Assembly (NCBI GenBank): GCA_044230205.1
Contig: JBGARN010000034.1
Location: 1 to 33,110 of the forward strand
Length of the DNA stretch: 33,110 nucleotides
Source of the DNA: JAEUTH01 sp044230205
GTDB taxonomy: Bacteria; Bacteroidota; Bacteroidia; AKYH767-A; OLB10
Direction: 5' to 3'
Made by a program: the position numbers and the translations under genes. The first letter of the stretch is position 1, and the number at the start of each line of letters is the position of its first letter. The notes beneath the pieces were generated by a model that searched no databases, had not been told where the DNA came from, and was given only the letters and a program-made list of their open reading frames with translations. Positions 7,536 to 15,588 of this stretch are shown here, piece by piece.

Positions 7536-8813
7536 ATGCCTGACAGATCAACCGCTCCCCGTTTACAAACTTTAGAAAAAATAAGAATTATTGAGGCCGG
7601 TAAAATCAGCCTTGACAATGGAATACCTGTTTACAGCATTAATGCCGGATTGCAAGATGTTGTTAAGGTCAGTTTCCTTTTTAATGCAGGAGATGTTTAT
7701 CATCCACATGGTGCAGTAGCATCAGCCGCCTGCCATCTGATAGATGATGGCACTGCAACCAAAACCCAGGCTGAAATTGCGGAAAGTATTGACTTTTTCG
7801 GAGCTTCACTTGAATGCGAAAGCGACTTTCATGAGGGCTCTATAACACTATATTCTCTTAATAAATTCCTGGAGCCCACGCTTGAACTGGTTAAAGAAAT
7901 CATACTAACCCCTGCATATACTGAAACAGAAATTTCAAATTATGTGCAGCGAAATGTGCAGCAGCTAATGGTAAATAATGAAAAGGTAGAATACCAGGCC
8001 AGGAAAGTATTCAGGCAAGCATTGTTTGGTAGCCACCCGTATGGACAAACTGCTGCGATTGAAGATTTTAAAGATCTAAACCGCGATGAATTAAAAAATT
8101 TTGCTGCCAGACACTACACGCTTTCCAATTGTAAAATAATTATTGCCGGAAAAATTAATGAGGAACAAATTAAACTGCTTAATAAAATTATAGGTACTGT
8201 TTCGCTTCAAAGTGATGATACTGTTGTTGCAGATCCCGGTTTAAAAACTGTATTGCCTCAAACGGCAGTCAAACAAAAAATAACCAAAGAAGGTGCTGTT
8301 CAATCTGCAATACGCATCGGGAAATTAATGGTAACAAGAACGCATCCTGATTATAAAAAATTGCTTTTGTTGAACACCGTATTAGGCGGTTACTTTGGGT
8401 CAAGGCTGATGTCAAACATCCGCGAGGATAAAGGTTACACCTATGGAATTGGTTCAAGTATGATTGCCAACCCATGGGCAGGGAACCTGGTTATTGCCAC
8501 AGAAGTTGGCATAGAAGTTTGCCAACCTGCACTTGACGAAATTTACAAAGAGATAAAAAAGCTAACCCAGGTACCCATACCTGATGACGAACTAAACCTG
8601 GTAAGAAATTACATAACTGGCAGCTTTCTGAAATCGCTTGATGGCCCCTTTGAACTGGCGCAGCGTTTTCATACCCTTCTTACCTTTGGTTTAGGTTACG
8701 ACTATTATTACGATTACCTGGAAACAATTAAAACCACTACAGCTTCACAATTACTTGAATTGGCGCAGAAGTATTTTACAGAAGATTCGTTTACTGAAAT
8801 TGTTGTAGGATAA
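7536..8813 (+). CDS. M16 family peptidase, non-zinc partner subunit
   Basis: A 425-residue M16 protein. At the position of the zinc motif it has HLIDD (67-71), so glutamate and second histidine are both replaced by aspartate and it cannot form the normal site. The C-terminal half keeps the R/Y substrate-binding stretch at about 284-305 (GSRLMSNIREDKGYTYG). This split, with zinc site on one chain and R/Y pair on the other, is known in M16B heterodimers such as the Sphingomonas pair Sph2681/Sph2682. It follows the catalytic subunit by 18 bases and ends at a strong bidirectional terminator, so it is the last gene of the operon. There is no signal peptide. Confidence 0.92.
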   Translation: MPDRSTAPRLQTLEKIRIIEAGKISLDNGIPVYSINAGLQDVVKVSFLFNAGDVYHPHGAVASAACHLIDDGTATKTQAEIAESIDFFGASLECESDFHEGSITLYSLNKFLEPTLELVKEIILTPAYTETEISNYVQRNVQQLMVNNEKVEYQARKVFRQALFGSHPYGQTAAIEDFKDLNRDELKNFAARHYTLSNCKIIIAGKINEEQIKLLNKIIGTVSLQSDDTVVADPGLKTVLPQTAVKQKITKEGAVQSAIRIGKLMVTRTHPDYKKLLLLNTVLGGYFGSRLMSNIREDKGYTYGIGSSMIANPWAGNLVIATEVGIEVCQPALDEIYKEIKKLTQVPIPDDELNLVRNYITGSFLKSLDGPFELAQRFHTLLTFGLGYDYYYDYLETIKTTTASQLLELAQKYFTEDSFTEIVVG

Positions 8814-8843
8814 AAACACCTTGTTTAAAACTGTCAGACAATA

Positions 8844-8868
8844 AAAAACCCGGATATACCGGGTTTTT
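8844..8868. terminator. Bidirectional terminator between convergent genes
   Basis: A perfect 10-bp stem (8844-8853 aaaaacccgg with 8859-8868 ccgggttttt) and 5-base loop, with A-run and T-run on opposite sides. It serves the M16 operon on the plus strand and the DUF3276 gene on the minus strand. Confidence 0.85.
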
Positions 8869-8889
8869 CTATATAAGACTTTTGCTTTC

Positions 8890-9273
8890 TTACTTCAAAT
8901 CATCAAAATCAATATCCGAATAGGTAGCACCACCTGCTTCGGGATTAGAAGACTGATGATTTTCACGATGCTCATTATAAGATACCTTTTCCATTTCAAT
9001 GGGTTGTACCTTTCTGATTTCACCGATTGCTTCGTTTAACCCTTCAATAAATTTTTCAAAGTCTTCTTTATAAAGAAAAATTTTATGCTTTTCGAAAACA
9101 GCTTTGCTGCCGGGTTGCGGACTGAATTTTTTCTTACTTTCAGTTATTGTAAGATAATAGTCATTGCCCCTTGTTGATCTTACATCAAAAAAATAAGTAC
9201 GCTTGCCTGCCCTTACTGATTTAGAAAACAATCCTTCTGATTGCTGTTCATTCTGGTTTTCCATTTCTTCCAT
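8890..9273 (-). CDS. DUF3276 PUR-alpha-like nucleic-acid-binding protein
   Basis: A 127-residue protein of the DUF3276/PUR family, restricted mainly to Bacteroidota and spirochaetes (compare Borrelia BpuR), whose members bind single-stranded DNA and RNA. The PUR fold is seen at about 14-95: RAGKRTYFFDVRSTRGNDYY, LTITESKKKF, then KIFLYKEDFEKFIEGLNEAI. The Gln/Asn-rich N-terminus and the acidic tail (SDIDFDDLK) are probably disordered. A well-formed promoter lies 32 bases upstream of the start and a terminator 22 bases after the stop, so it is monocistronic. It probably acts in nucleoid or RNA regulation; specific targets are unknown. Confidence 0.9.
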   Translation of the reverse strand: MEEMENQNEQQSEGLFSKSVRAGKRTYFFDVRSTRGNDYYLTITESKKKFSPQPGSKAVFEKHKIFLYKEDFEKFIEGLNEAIGEIRKVQPIEMEKVSYNEHRENHQSSNPEAGGATYSDIDFDDLK

Positions 9274-9304
9274 ATACTGGTTACGTATTTTCTTATAGTG
9301 CGGA

Positions 9305-9333
9305 CAAATATATTAAAATATTGATACTGGCAA
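9305..9333 (-). promoter_or_regulatory. Promoter of the DUF3276 gene
   Basis: On the minus strand: TTG (9333-9331), an 18-base spacer, then TATATTTG (9312-9305). This matches the Bacteroidota consensus and predicts a short leader of about 25 bases. Confidence 0.6.
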
Positions 9334-9360
9334 TCAATGTATAACCAATGCGGCCGCTTG

Positions 9361-9384
9361 GGCATTTTACATAGGCATTTTACA
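9361..9384. repeat. Two direct copies of an 11-base repeat
   Basis: ggcattttaca occurs at 9361-9371 and again at 9374-9384, a 13-base period. It lies between the divergent DUF3276 and GNAT genes, about 30 bases before the GNAT -7 box. It could be a tandem operator or simple slippage. Confidence 0.4.
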
Positions 9385-9413
9385 AGTTGCAAGTAGCCAA
9401 ATATTCAATGATT

Positions 9414-9421
9414 TATTTTTG
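9414..9421 (+). promoter_or_regulatory. Promoter -7 box of the GNAT gene
   Basis: TATTTTTG fits TAnnTTTG and lies 36 bases before the ATG at 9457. No good -33 element is found at the usual spacing. Confidence 0.4.
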
Positions 9422-9456
9422 TTTGCGATTTTAATACCATTACTTGACGTGCTCAT

Positions 9457-10002
9457 ATGCAATTTCATATAGAAACAGAAAATCTGATCTTACGTGAGTT
9501 CAGGCTAACTGATGCTGAAGATTTTTTCAAAATGGATTCATTGCCCGAGGTTCATAGGTACCTTGGCAATACTCCCGTTCAATCTATTGATCAGGTTATC
9601 CATACCATAGAATTTATTCAGTCGCAATATGCCAGTTTCAGAATCGGCCGCTGGGCAGCCATTGAAAAATCATCGGGTAATTTTATTGGCTGGAGCGGAT
9701 TAAAATATGTTACCGAATTAACAAATAACCGAACAGGATTTTATGACGTAGGTTATCGGTTACATCCCAATTACTGGGGAAAAGGCTATGCAACACAATC
9801 GGCAATGGCTGTCTTAACATATGGTTTTAAAAATCTTCCTCTTGATGAAGTTATAGGCACTTGCAATATTCATAATAAAGCATCACGAAGAGTGCTTGAA
9901 AAATGTGGACTAAAATTCGTTGAAAATTTCATGTGGAAAACAATCCCCTGCGACTGGCTTTCCATCAGCAAATCAGACTGGCTATATAAAAAACAAGAAT
10001 AG
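9457..10002 (+). CDS. GNAT N-acetyltransferase, RimJ/RimL type
   Basis: A 181-residue acetyltransferase of the GNAT_3 group (RimJ/RimL-like), transferring acetyl from acetyl-CoA to an amine. Visible elements: N-terminal LILREFRLTDAEDFF, central VGYRLHPNYWGKGYATQSA, which holds the acetyl-CoA pyrophosphate-binding loop (NYWGKGYAT), and C-terminal NIHNKASRRVLEKCGLKFV, typical of the family. Length is normal. The protein group includes ribosomal-protein N-terminal acetylases, but also antibiotic and small-molecule acetylases, so the substrate is open. proC follows on the same strand after about 136 bases and may be separately expressed. Confidence 0.88.
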   Translation: MQFHIETENLILREFRLTDAEDFFKMDSLPEVHRYLGNTPVQSIDQVIHTIEFIQSQYASFRIGRWAAIEKSSGNFIGWSGLKYVTELTNNRTGFYDVGYRLHPNYWGKGYATQSAMAVLTYGFKNLPLDEVIGTCNIHNKASRRVLEKCGLKFVENFMWKTIPCDWLSISKSDWLYKKQE

Positions 10003-10138
10003 ATCCCGCTAATGACCCTTTATCAGTGCATTGCATCTTAAATACTATTTCAACTTTGATTGTATTACATCTTTATCATTAATTGCTTTCCGATTTATTG
10101 ATACTTTTACGCTTGAACATTCAAAGAAATCCCCCAAG

Positions 10139-10942
10139 ATGAAAATTACTATTATAGGCTGCGGTAATATGGGTATGGTTTATGCCCGCGCATTTGTTAA
10201 ATACAATATTGTATCGAAACCTGATTTATTACTTGTTGAAAAAAATGAAGACCGTAAAAAAGAACTCCTTCAATTTAATGTTGGAGAAGTTGTACTCCCC
10301 TCTGATCCGAAAATTGCAGCGAGTGATATTGTGGTGCTTGCCGTAAAACCACAGGATTTTAAAGATCTTGCCATTAACCTGAAAAGTGTTTTAAAACCCG
10401 AAAACATTTTACTTTCTATAATGGCAGGTATTCGAATAGAAAAAATTGCTGAAACATTTAATCATACCACTGTAATTCGTGCCATGCCCAATGCTCCCGT
10501 TGAACTTGGCATGGGGGCCACGGGATTCAGTGCTCATAAAGATGTTACAGTTGACCAGGTAAGAAAAGTAGAACATCTGCTCGCAACAACAGGCAGGACT
10601 GTATTTTTTGAGAATGAAGACTTTCTTGATGCTGTTACTGCAATAAGCGGAAGTGGCCCTGCTTATTTTTACTACATTATAAAAGCAATGATTGACGCGG
10701 GCAAACAGATGGGTATGGATGAAGGTGTAGCAAGCATGTTAGTGAAACAAACCATGCATGGTGCTTATCACATGATTAACAATGCAAACAAATCGCTTGA
10801 TGATTTAATTAAAATTGTAGCATCAAAAGGTGGGACAACTGAGGCTGCTTTAAGGACTTTTAATGAAAAAGGAATTGATCTAGGATTAATTGAAGGCATT
10901 ATAAATGCAGAAAAAAGAGCGAAAGAACTCTCTTCTAATTAA
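10139..10942 (+). CDS. proC: Pyrroline-5-carboxylate reductase
   Basis: The last step of proline synthesis: NAD(P)H reduction of 1-pyrroline-5-carboxylate to L-proline, in the cytoplasm. From the ATG at 10139 it is 267 residues, the normal length. The Rossmann loop is IGCGNMG (6-12), followed by VLAVKPQD, RAMPNAPVELGMGATG and the C-terminal signature SGSGPAYFYYIIKAM ... ASKGGTTEAAL. An in-frame ATG at 10031 would add 36 residues (MHLKYYFNF...) that do not belong to the family and cover the likely promoter region (TACTTTTA near 10104), so I reject it. The convergent neighbour is the Gfo/Idh/MocA gene. Confidence 0.95.
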   Translation: MKITIIGCGNMGMVYARAFVKYNIVSKPDLLLVEKNEDRKKELLQFNVGEVVLPSDPKIAASDIVVLAVKPQDFKDLAINLKSVLKPENILLSIMAGIRIEKIAETFNHTTVIRAMPNAPVELGMGATGFSAHKDVTVDQVRKVEHLLATTGRTVFFENEDFLDAVTAISGSGPAYFYYIIKAMIDAGKQMGMDEGVASMLVKQTMHGAYHMINNANKSLDDLIKIVASKGGTTEAALRTFNEKGIDLGLIEGIINAEKRAKELSSN

Positions 10943-10985
10943 ACTTGTTTTTAATGCAATTGCGCATTCACCAATTTCAATTAGA

Positions 10986-11042
10986 TATTTCTAAAATTAA
11001 AGCAATTTGAGGTAAGACCTTTCGAAATGGATTTTAGAAATA
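10986..11042. repeat. 12-bp inverted repeat between convergent genes
   Basis: 10986-10997 (tatttctaaaat) is the exact reverse complement of 11031-11042, separated by 33 bases that hold a small inner hairpin (aggt-aag-acct). It lies between proC and the oxidoreductase gene. It could act as a weak AT-only terminator in both directions or as a protein-binding site. Confidence 0.45.
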
Positions 11043-11089
11043 AAAATTCTACGCTACTTTAAGTTGTGTTTATTATGACAGGAAAGTTA

Positions 11090-12064
11090 TTACACCATTA
11101 TGTTTTTAAGCTTATCAATAATCTGATGTGCAACATAAAGTACATCATATCCATCATGAAGGCTAACAGCCGGAATAGAATTCTCAGCAATTGACTTTGC
11201 AAACAATTCCAATTCCATTTTAATGGCATTGGTTTCCTCTATTTTCGGATTTTCAAAATAAATCTGTTTACGTCCTTTGCCATCACCCAGTTCCAGGTAT
11301 ACTCCTAAAGGATCAGGTTCGCCTTCAACCGATTTCATTTTAACCACTTCAGCTTTCTTCTTCAGAAAATCAACTGCCACGTAAGCATCTTTTTGAAAGA
11401 AACGACTCTTGCGCATATTTTTTAGTGATATGCGGCTTGCGGTTAAATTGCATACACATCCATTATCAAATTCAATTCGTGCATTTGCAATATCAGGTGT
11501 ATCACTAACTACTGCAACACCGCTTGCTGAAATTTTCTTAACCTGAGACTTTACGATACTTAAAACAATATCAATATCGTGTATCATCAAATCAAGAATT
11601 ACTGAAACATCTGTTCCGCGTGGATTAAATTGCGCCAGGCGGTGTGTTTCAATAAACATGGGGTTATAGATGTAATTTTTAGCAGCAATAAAGGCCGGGT
11701 TAAACCGCTCCACATGTCCTATCTGCACTTTAACGTGTGCTTCGTCCGCAAGGGTTATTAACTCCTTTGCTTCCTTAACAGATGCAGCAACAGGTTTTTC
11801 AATAAACAAATGCTTACCGGCTTTAAGACATTTTGAAGCACAGTAATGATGGTACTTTGTTGGTGTAACAATATCTATGGCATCACACTGCGCTATTAAT
11901 TCGTCATCAGATTTGAAATAGGGCACACCAATTTCTTCGCTCCATGCTTTTGCTTTGGCCATATCTGTATCAAAAAAGCCAACCAGTTGCCAGTCGCTGA
12001 TTTCTTTTAACAGCCTGATATGAATCTTACCAAGATGACCGGAACCAAGCACTCCTATTTTCAT
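11090..12064 (-). CDS. Gfo/Idh/MocA family NAD(P)-dependent oxidoreductase
   Basis: A 324-residue dehydrogenase with an N-terminal Rossmann domain (GVLGSGHLGKIH, residues 4-15), the family motif EKP at 89-91, GHVERFNPAF at 116-125 and the catalytic-domain His162 in DLMIHDIDIV. The GHVERFNPAF pattern is the one seen in the group that includes UDP-N-acetylglucosamine 3-dehydrogenase (GnnA-like, used to make GlcN3N for lipid A), so that is a reasonable candidate substrate. No aminotransferase (GnnB-like) lies nearby to support it. It is a single gene, divergent from pcm. Family is certain, substrate is inferred. Confidence 0.85.
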   Translation of the reverse strand: MKIGVLGSGHLGKIHIRLLKEISDWQLVGFFDTDMAKAKAWSEEIGVPYFKSDDELIAQCDAIDIVTPTKYHHYCASKCLKAGKHLFIEKPVAASVKEAKELITLADEAHVKVQIGHVERFNPAFIAAKNYIYNPMFIETHRLAQFNPRGTDVSVILDLMIHDIDIVLSIVKSQVKKISASGVAVVSDTPDIANARIEFDNGCVCNLTASRISLKNMRKSRFFQKDAYVAVDFLKKKAEVVKMKSVEGEPDPLGVYLELGDGKGRKQIYFENPKIEETNAIKMELELFAKSIAENSIPAVSLHDGYDVLYVAHQIIDKLKNIMV

Positions 12065-12154
12065 AACATAATTATTAGTTAAGCAATCTATAACAGTATT
12101 AAAAGGTCAGTAATATGAGATGCAATGAAAAGTGAAAACCTTTTTGCGAAAATA

Positions 12155-12185
12155 GATTTAAGGATATGAGGAAATAATAACTTTG
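12155..12185 (+). promoter_or_regulatory. Promoter of pcm
   Basis: TTTA (12157-12160), a 17-base spacer and TAACTTTG (12178-12185). The last three bases of the -7 box are the TTG that could be mistaken for a start codon at 12183, so the box decides the true start at 12216. Confidence 0.55.
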
Positions 12186-12215
12186 CAACGAGTTTTAAAC
12201 GACAGAGCGTTAATA

Positions 12216-12860
12216 ATGTTGGAAGATACTTTTAAACACAAAGGATTAAGGAAGAAATTAGTTGAAGAAATAAGGTCAAAAGGCATAAAAGATGAGAAGG
12301 TACTTTCGGCAATAGGCAATGTACCCCGTCATTTCTTTTTGGACAAAGCGTTTGTTGAATATGCATATGTTGATAAAGCATTCCCTATTGCAGCCGGTCA
12401 AACTATTTCACAACCTTATACTGTTGCCTACCAAACACAGTTACTTGGCGAACTGCAGGGTAAAAAAATCCTGGAAATAGGAACGGGCTCAGGATACCAG
12501 ACAAGCATATTGTGTGAATGCGGTGCAAAAGTGTACAGTATTGAACGGCAAAAGGAGCTATTTGATAAAACCAAAAAACTTTTTGAAACTACGCTTAACT
12601 ACAAACCTAAATTGTTTTATGGCGATGGTTTTAAAGGCTTGCCTGCTTTTGCACCATTCGATGGAATTCTGATAACCTGTGGCGCTCCTGAAATTCCGGC
12701 TGAGCTTTTAAAGCAATTAAAAACAGGTGGCATATTGGTTTGTCCGGTTGGTGTTGATGTACAAATAATGACCACCGTGCTGAAGAAAGGCGAAAGTGAT
12801 TTTGAAACCATTGAACTTGATAAGTTCAGGTTTGTACCCATGTTACAAAATAAGGTATAA
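12216..12860 (+). CDS. pcm: Protein-L-isoaspartate O-methyltransferase
   Basis: A 214-residue SAM-dependent methyltransferase that methylates L-isoaspartyl residues so damaged proteins can revert. Motifs: VPRHFFLDKAFVEYAYVDKA, the substrate-binding TISQPYTVAYQTQLL, the SAM motif I LEIGTGSGYQTSIL, then FDGILITCGAPEIPAELLKQL. Start: an upstream in-frame TTG (12183) would add 11 residues, but that TTG is part of a consensus TAnnTTTG promoter box, so I use the ATG at 12216. The stop codon lies one base from the stop of the convergent membrane-protein gene, leaving no room for a terminator. Confidence 0.93.
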   Translation: MLEDTFKHKGLRKKLVEEIRSKGIKDEKVLSAIGNVPRHFFLDKAFVEYAYVDKAFPIAAGQTISQPYTVAYQTQLLGELQGKKILEIGTGSGYQTSILCECGAKVYSIERQKELFDKTKKLFETTLNYKPKLFYGDGFKGLPAFAPFDGILITCGAPEIPAELLKQLKTGGILVCPVGVDVQIMTTVLKKGESDFETIELDKFRFVPMLQNKV

Positions 12861-12861
12861 G

Positions 12862-14127
12862 CTACTTTATTAAGCCTAAGCGAAGTTTCAGTTTACTGGT
12901 ATCAAGATGAACCAGGAAAAAGGCTAACAAAAAAATTAATGCCGGTGTTTTATAACGTATAAGACTACCTATCACAGGTGTTGTAAGCCCAACCAGAATT
13001 AAAATTGATAATGCAAAAAACAAACATGCAAAACTGAAAGATGCATGTTTACGATTATAACTGAAACCGATGCATCCTGCTGCAATCAGAATCATGATCA
13101 GCAGGTTTTCAAGTGCCGGCACAACCCAAAATGCTGATTTTATTTCCCATAAATACGGTCTGCTTAATGTATTCCAAAGTGCTAACGGACTTTGCTTTAT
13201 AAAACTTGAAATATTTGCTTCAAGCGTAGGTAATTCAATTATACTTTTTGAATTCATAAATAAAGTATAGCTCACAAAATCATGTTGCTTTCTACTGATA
13301 TAGTTTAATAAATCAATTCCCGGAAAATTTAGAAGAATCAGAAGTCCAGCGGTATAAACTCCAGCATAAAAATACAGCGGATTAAATTTCTTAAACCTTA
13401 TTGACAAGCCAAATGCAATAAGTGCCGGCAGAAAAGCAATGATGTAATAAACTTTAATAAACAATAAACCAACTCCGCTTAAAACTGCTATTAAAAAAAA
13501 AGCTATTCGAAATTTACCTGTTACCAGTCTGTAATACGAAAAAAGGAAAAAGCCCAGTAAAAAAATCAACCATGATTCCTTAGAAACTCCCGATATCCAG
13601 AATAAGCAGGATGGAAGAAATAATATAACAACATTACAGATAGTACTTGAACCAGCAATTCCATCGAAAATCTTTAATAGTGCAACCAGGCCTGCAACTG
13701 CAAAAAATGAAAACCACACAGTGTTAACAAAGTAAAAGCCTGCGGTAACAAAATTAAGAAGCGCATTAATTCTTATCAGTGTTTGACTATCATTGTAAAA
13801 AGGATCGAAGCTAAACCAAAGACTCATGTTTTCCTGGTGCATGAAAACCTCATGGCTATTATCTGTTCCGAAAAGGATTTTAAAAAAAGCTGAAGTTTCT
13901 GTATAACAAAGTGCCGACAGGTAATTACTATTTTCAACAAACTGAATTGAATCTCCGCCAAAGCTATAATTGGTATAAAGCCAGTAAAAACTCCAGCCCG
14001 AAACCACCTTTAATAAAAATGCTGCTAGCACCACTGCTGCCGGTACCTGTGCAACATAGAATTTCTTAAACCTGATAATAAGGGCTGAAAACAATGCAAT
14101 ATAAAACAGTATGAGCAGCGCTTCCAT
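12862..14127 (-). CDS. Polytopic membrane protein, downstream paralogue of a tandem pair
   Basis: A 421-residue protein with about ten or more hydrophobic segments. It is clearly paralogous to the gene just upstream: shared patterns are AAFLLKV near residue 40, a YND...IR.N.LL.F loop, LPSCLFWISGVSKESW, RKQHDF, PALENLL and GLTTPVIGSLIRYKT near the C-terminus. The layout (many helices, a large periplasmic loop with acidic residues after helix 2, a conserved K-E after a PS..FW motif) resembles polysaccharide polymerases or GT-C glycosyltransferases, but I cannot name a family. The ATG at 14125-14127 is chosen; a TTG at 14128-14130 directly abuts the upstream stop. The gap of three bases implies translational coupling. 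Confidence 0.85.
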   Translation of the reverse strand: MEALLILFYIALFSALIIRFKKFYVAQVPAAVVLAAFLLKVVSGWSFYWLYTNYSFGGDSIQFVENSNYLSALCYTETSAFFKILFGTDNSHEVFMHQENMSLWFSFDPFYNDSQTLIRINALLNFVTAGFYFVNTVWFSFFAVAGLVALLKIFDGIAGSSTICNVVILFLPSCLFWISGVSKESWLIFLLGFFLFSYYRLVTGKFRIAFFLIAVLSGVGLLFIKVYYIIAFLPALIAFGLSIRFKKFNPLYFYAGVYTAGLLILLNFPGIDLLNYISRKQHDFVSYTLFMNSKSIIELPTLEANISSFIKQSPLALWNTLSRPYLWEIKSAFWVVPALENLLIMILIAAGCIGFSYNRKHASFSFACLFFALSILILVGLTTPVIGSLIRYKTPALIFLLAFFLVHLDTSKLKLRLGLIK

Positions 14128-14130
14128 CAA

Positions 14131-15438
14131 TCAGAATCTTAGTTTCCATTTTACGAGTAACGGCTTTACTTTTTCTTTATCAGTAATTACTGCCAATACA
14201 AATATTAGAAAGGGCAAAGCAATTGTTTTATACCTGACAAGTGCACCGGCCACAGGAACAATTAATCCAATTAAAACATACAGCAGGACAGTAAAAAACA
14301 AGCCAAAATAAAACCATGGTGTCAATTTTACATTAGAGCGCTTTGAGTACACTAATGCAAATATTACACTCAATAAAATCATTAAATTTTCTAAACCGGC
14401 TATTATGATTAATGGCGATGATGAACAAAAAAAACAAGGTTGAAAAAACGTTGCATATAATGCCGAAGGAATAGCTATTAAAACACTTTGCAAATTATGT
14501 ATTTCAGGCATTTGCAACATGCTGCCACTACCCACTGATAGTGCAAGCGACATAAATTGATGCTGCTTTATGGCTATTTGCTCAACGATATTGATACCTG
14601 AAATAAATTTCTGAAAATAGAGTAACACACCAAACAGAACATAAATGGAAAGCCACCATATCCAATGATTTAATTTCCAACCGGGTTTTCGTTTAATAAG
14701 CAATAACAAAATAAGGCCGGGAAGCATTAAAGAAAACACGTATACTTTAATTAAAATCATTAAAGCAAATCCAACCAGGAGCAATAATTTATTAAATAGC
14801 ATTGCACTGTTATTCAGTAGCAGATTATAGTTATACAAAAATATTCCCGTTGCAAATAGTATAGCAGCATCTTTTAAAACAGCGCTTCCCCAGAATAATA
14901 CAGATGGCATCAGAAACACTGCAAAAAAAAGTGCCGTGTATTTTTCCCTCACCTCTGAAGCAAATAATTTAAATAAACAGGTTAATCCGTAAAATGTTAT
15001 AAAACACATTACCACCATGTGTACATAATAATTTCCGAATGAAATAAAACGCAATAAGCAGTTGTATCTTATAATAATGCGGTTATCGTTATACACCAGG
15101 TCGCTGTCATCCCATGCAATCATTTTACTGTAATATTTGAACAGATCAGCATCACCTGAATCATAACCTGAGAACATCCTGAAAAAATCGTAAGGTGCTG
15201 TTGGCAAGGCATCAAACATTATTTTACTATCATCAAAGTACTTGAAAATATCTGCAGTGGAACGGTCAGTATATAAGTAAGTATAGATTAATGTCAACAA
15301 CACACCGGTTAGTACCTTAAGCAGAAATGCCGCCTGGAATAATAGCGGATGAACTCTGCGATGATAAAAAAATGATGAGCGATTAATTATCATGCTGAAC
15401 AATACAACAAAACATAAAGCCCATATAAACTGCAGCAT
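14131..15438 (-). CDS. Polytopic membrane protein, upstream paralogue of a tandem pair
   Basis: A 435-residue integral membrane protein, first of two tandem paralogues. Matching positions include QAAFLLKVLTG, YNDNRIIIRYNCLLRF, LMPSVLFWGSAVLKDAAI, AIKQHQFM, AGLENLMILL and GLIVPVAGALVRYKT. The two are diverged, so the duplication is old. Overall topology suggests an envelope glycan polymerase or GT-C-type transferase; this is inference from architecture and from the exopolysaccharide genes 1.5-5 kb away. No signal peptide apart from the first helix. The start is the ATG at 15436-15438. No TAnnTTTG box was found directly upstream. Confidence 0.85.
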   Translation of the reverse strand: MLQFIWALCFVVLFSMIINRSSFFYHRRVHPLLFQAAFLLKVLTGVLLTLIYTYLYTDRSTADIFKYFDDSKIMFDALPTAPYDFFRMFSGYDSGDADLFKYYSKMIAWDDSDLVYNDNRIIIRYNCLLRFISFGNYYVHMVVMCFITFYGLTCLFKLFASEVREKYTALFFAVFLMPSVLFWGSAVLKDAAILFATGIFLYNYNLLLNNSAMLFNKLLLLVGFALMILIKVYVFSLMLPGLILLLLIKRKPGWKLNHWIWWLSIYVLFGVLLYFQKFISGINIVEQIAIKQHQFMSLALSVGSGSMLQMPEIHNLQSVLIAIPSALYATFFQPCFFCSSSPLIIIAGLENLMILLSVIFALVYSKRSNVKLTPWFYFGLFFTVLLYVLIGLIVPVAGALVRYKTIALPFLIFVLAVITDKEKVKPLLVKWKLRF

Positions 15439-15535
15439 GTAAGCGAAATTAATTTTTATAAATTATAAAATCAGTTCCCGCAAAAGCACATTTCAAGCAA
15501 AACATGCCTCTGGTCCGGAGGTGACGAATATCACA

Positions 15536-15564
15536 TTTATCCTCTTGTACAGCAATTACTTTTG
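15536..15564 (+). promoter_or_regulatory. Promoter of tnaA
   Basis: TTTA (15536-15539), 17-base spacer, TACTTTTG (15557-15564). It predicts a leader of only about 18 bases, too short to contain a TnaC-type regulatory peptide. Confidence 0.55.
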
Positions 15565-15588
15565 CAGTGCGTTAAATAAAACAATGCT

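Noticed and set aside
10031..10138. N-terminal extension of proC by 36 residues from an upstream ATG
   Set aside because: The added residues are outside the family, and P5C reductase begins directly with the Rossmann strand MKITIIGCGNMG at 10139.
15565..15588. TnaC-like leader peptide before tryptophanase
   Set aside because: The predicted leader is about 18 bases, with no start codon and no Trp codon.
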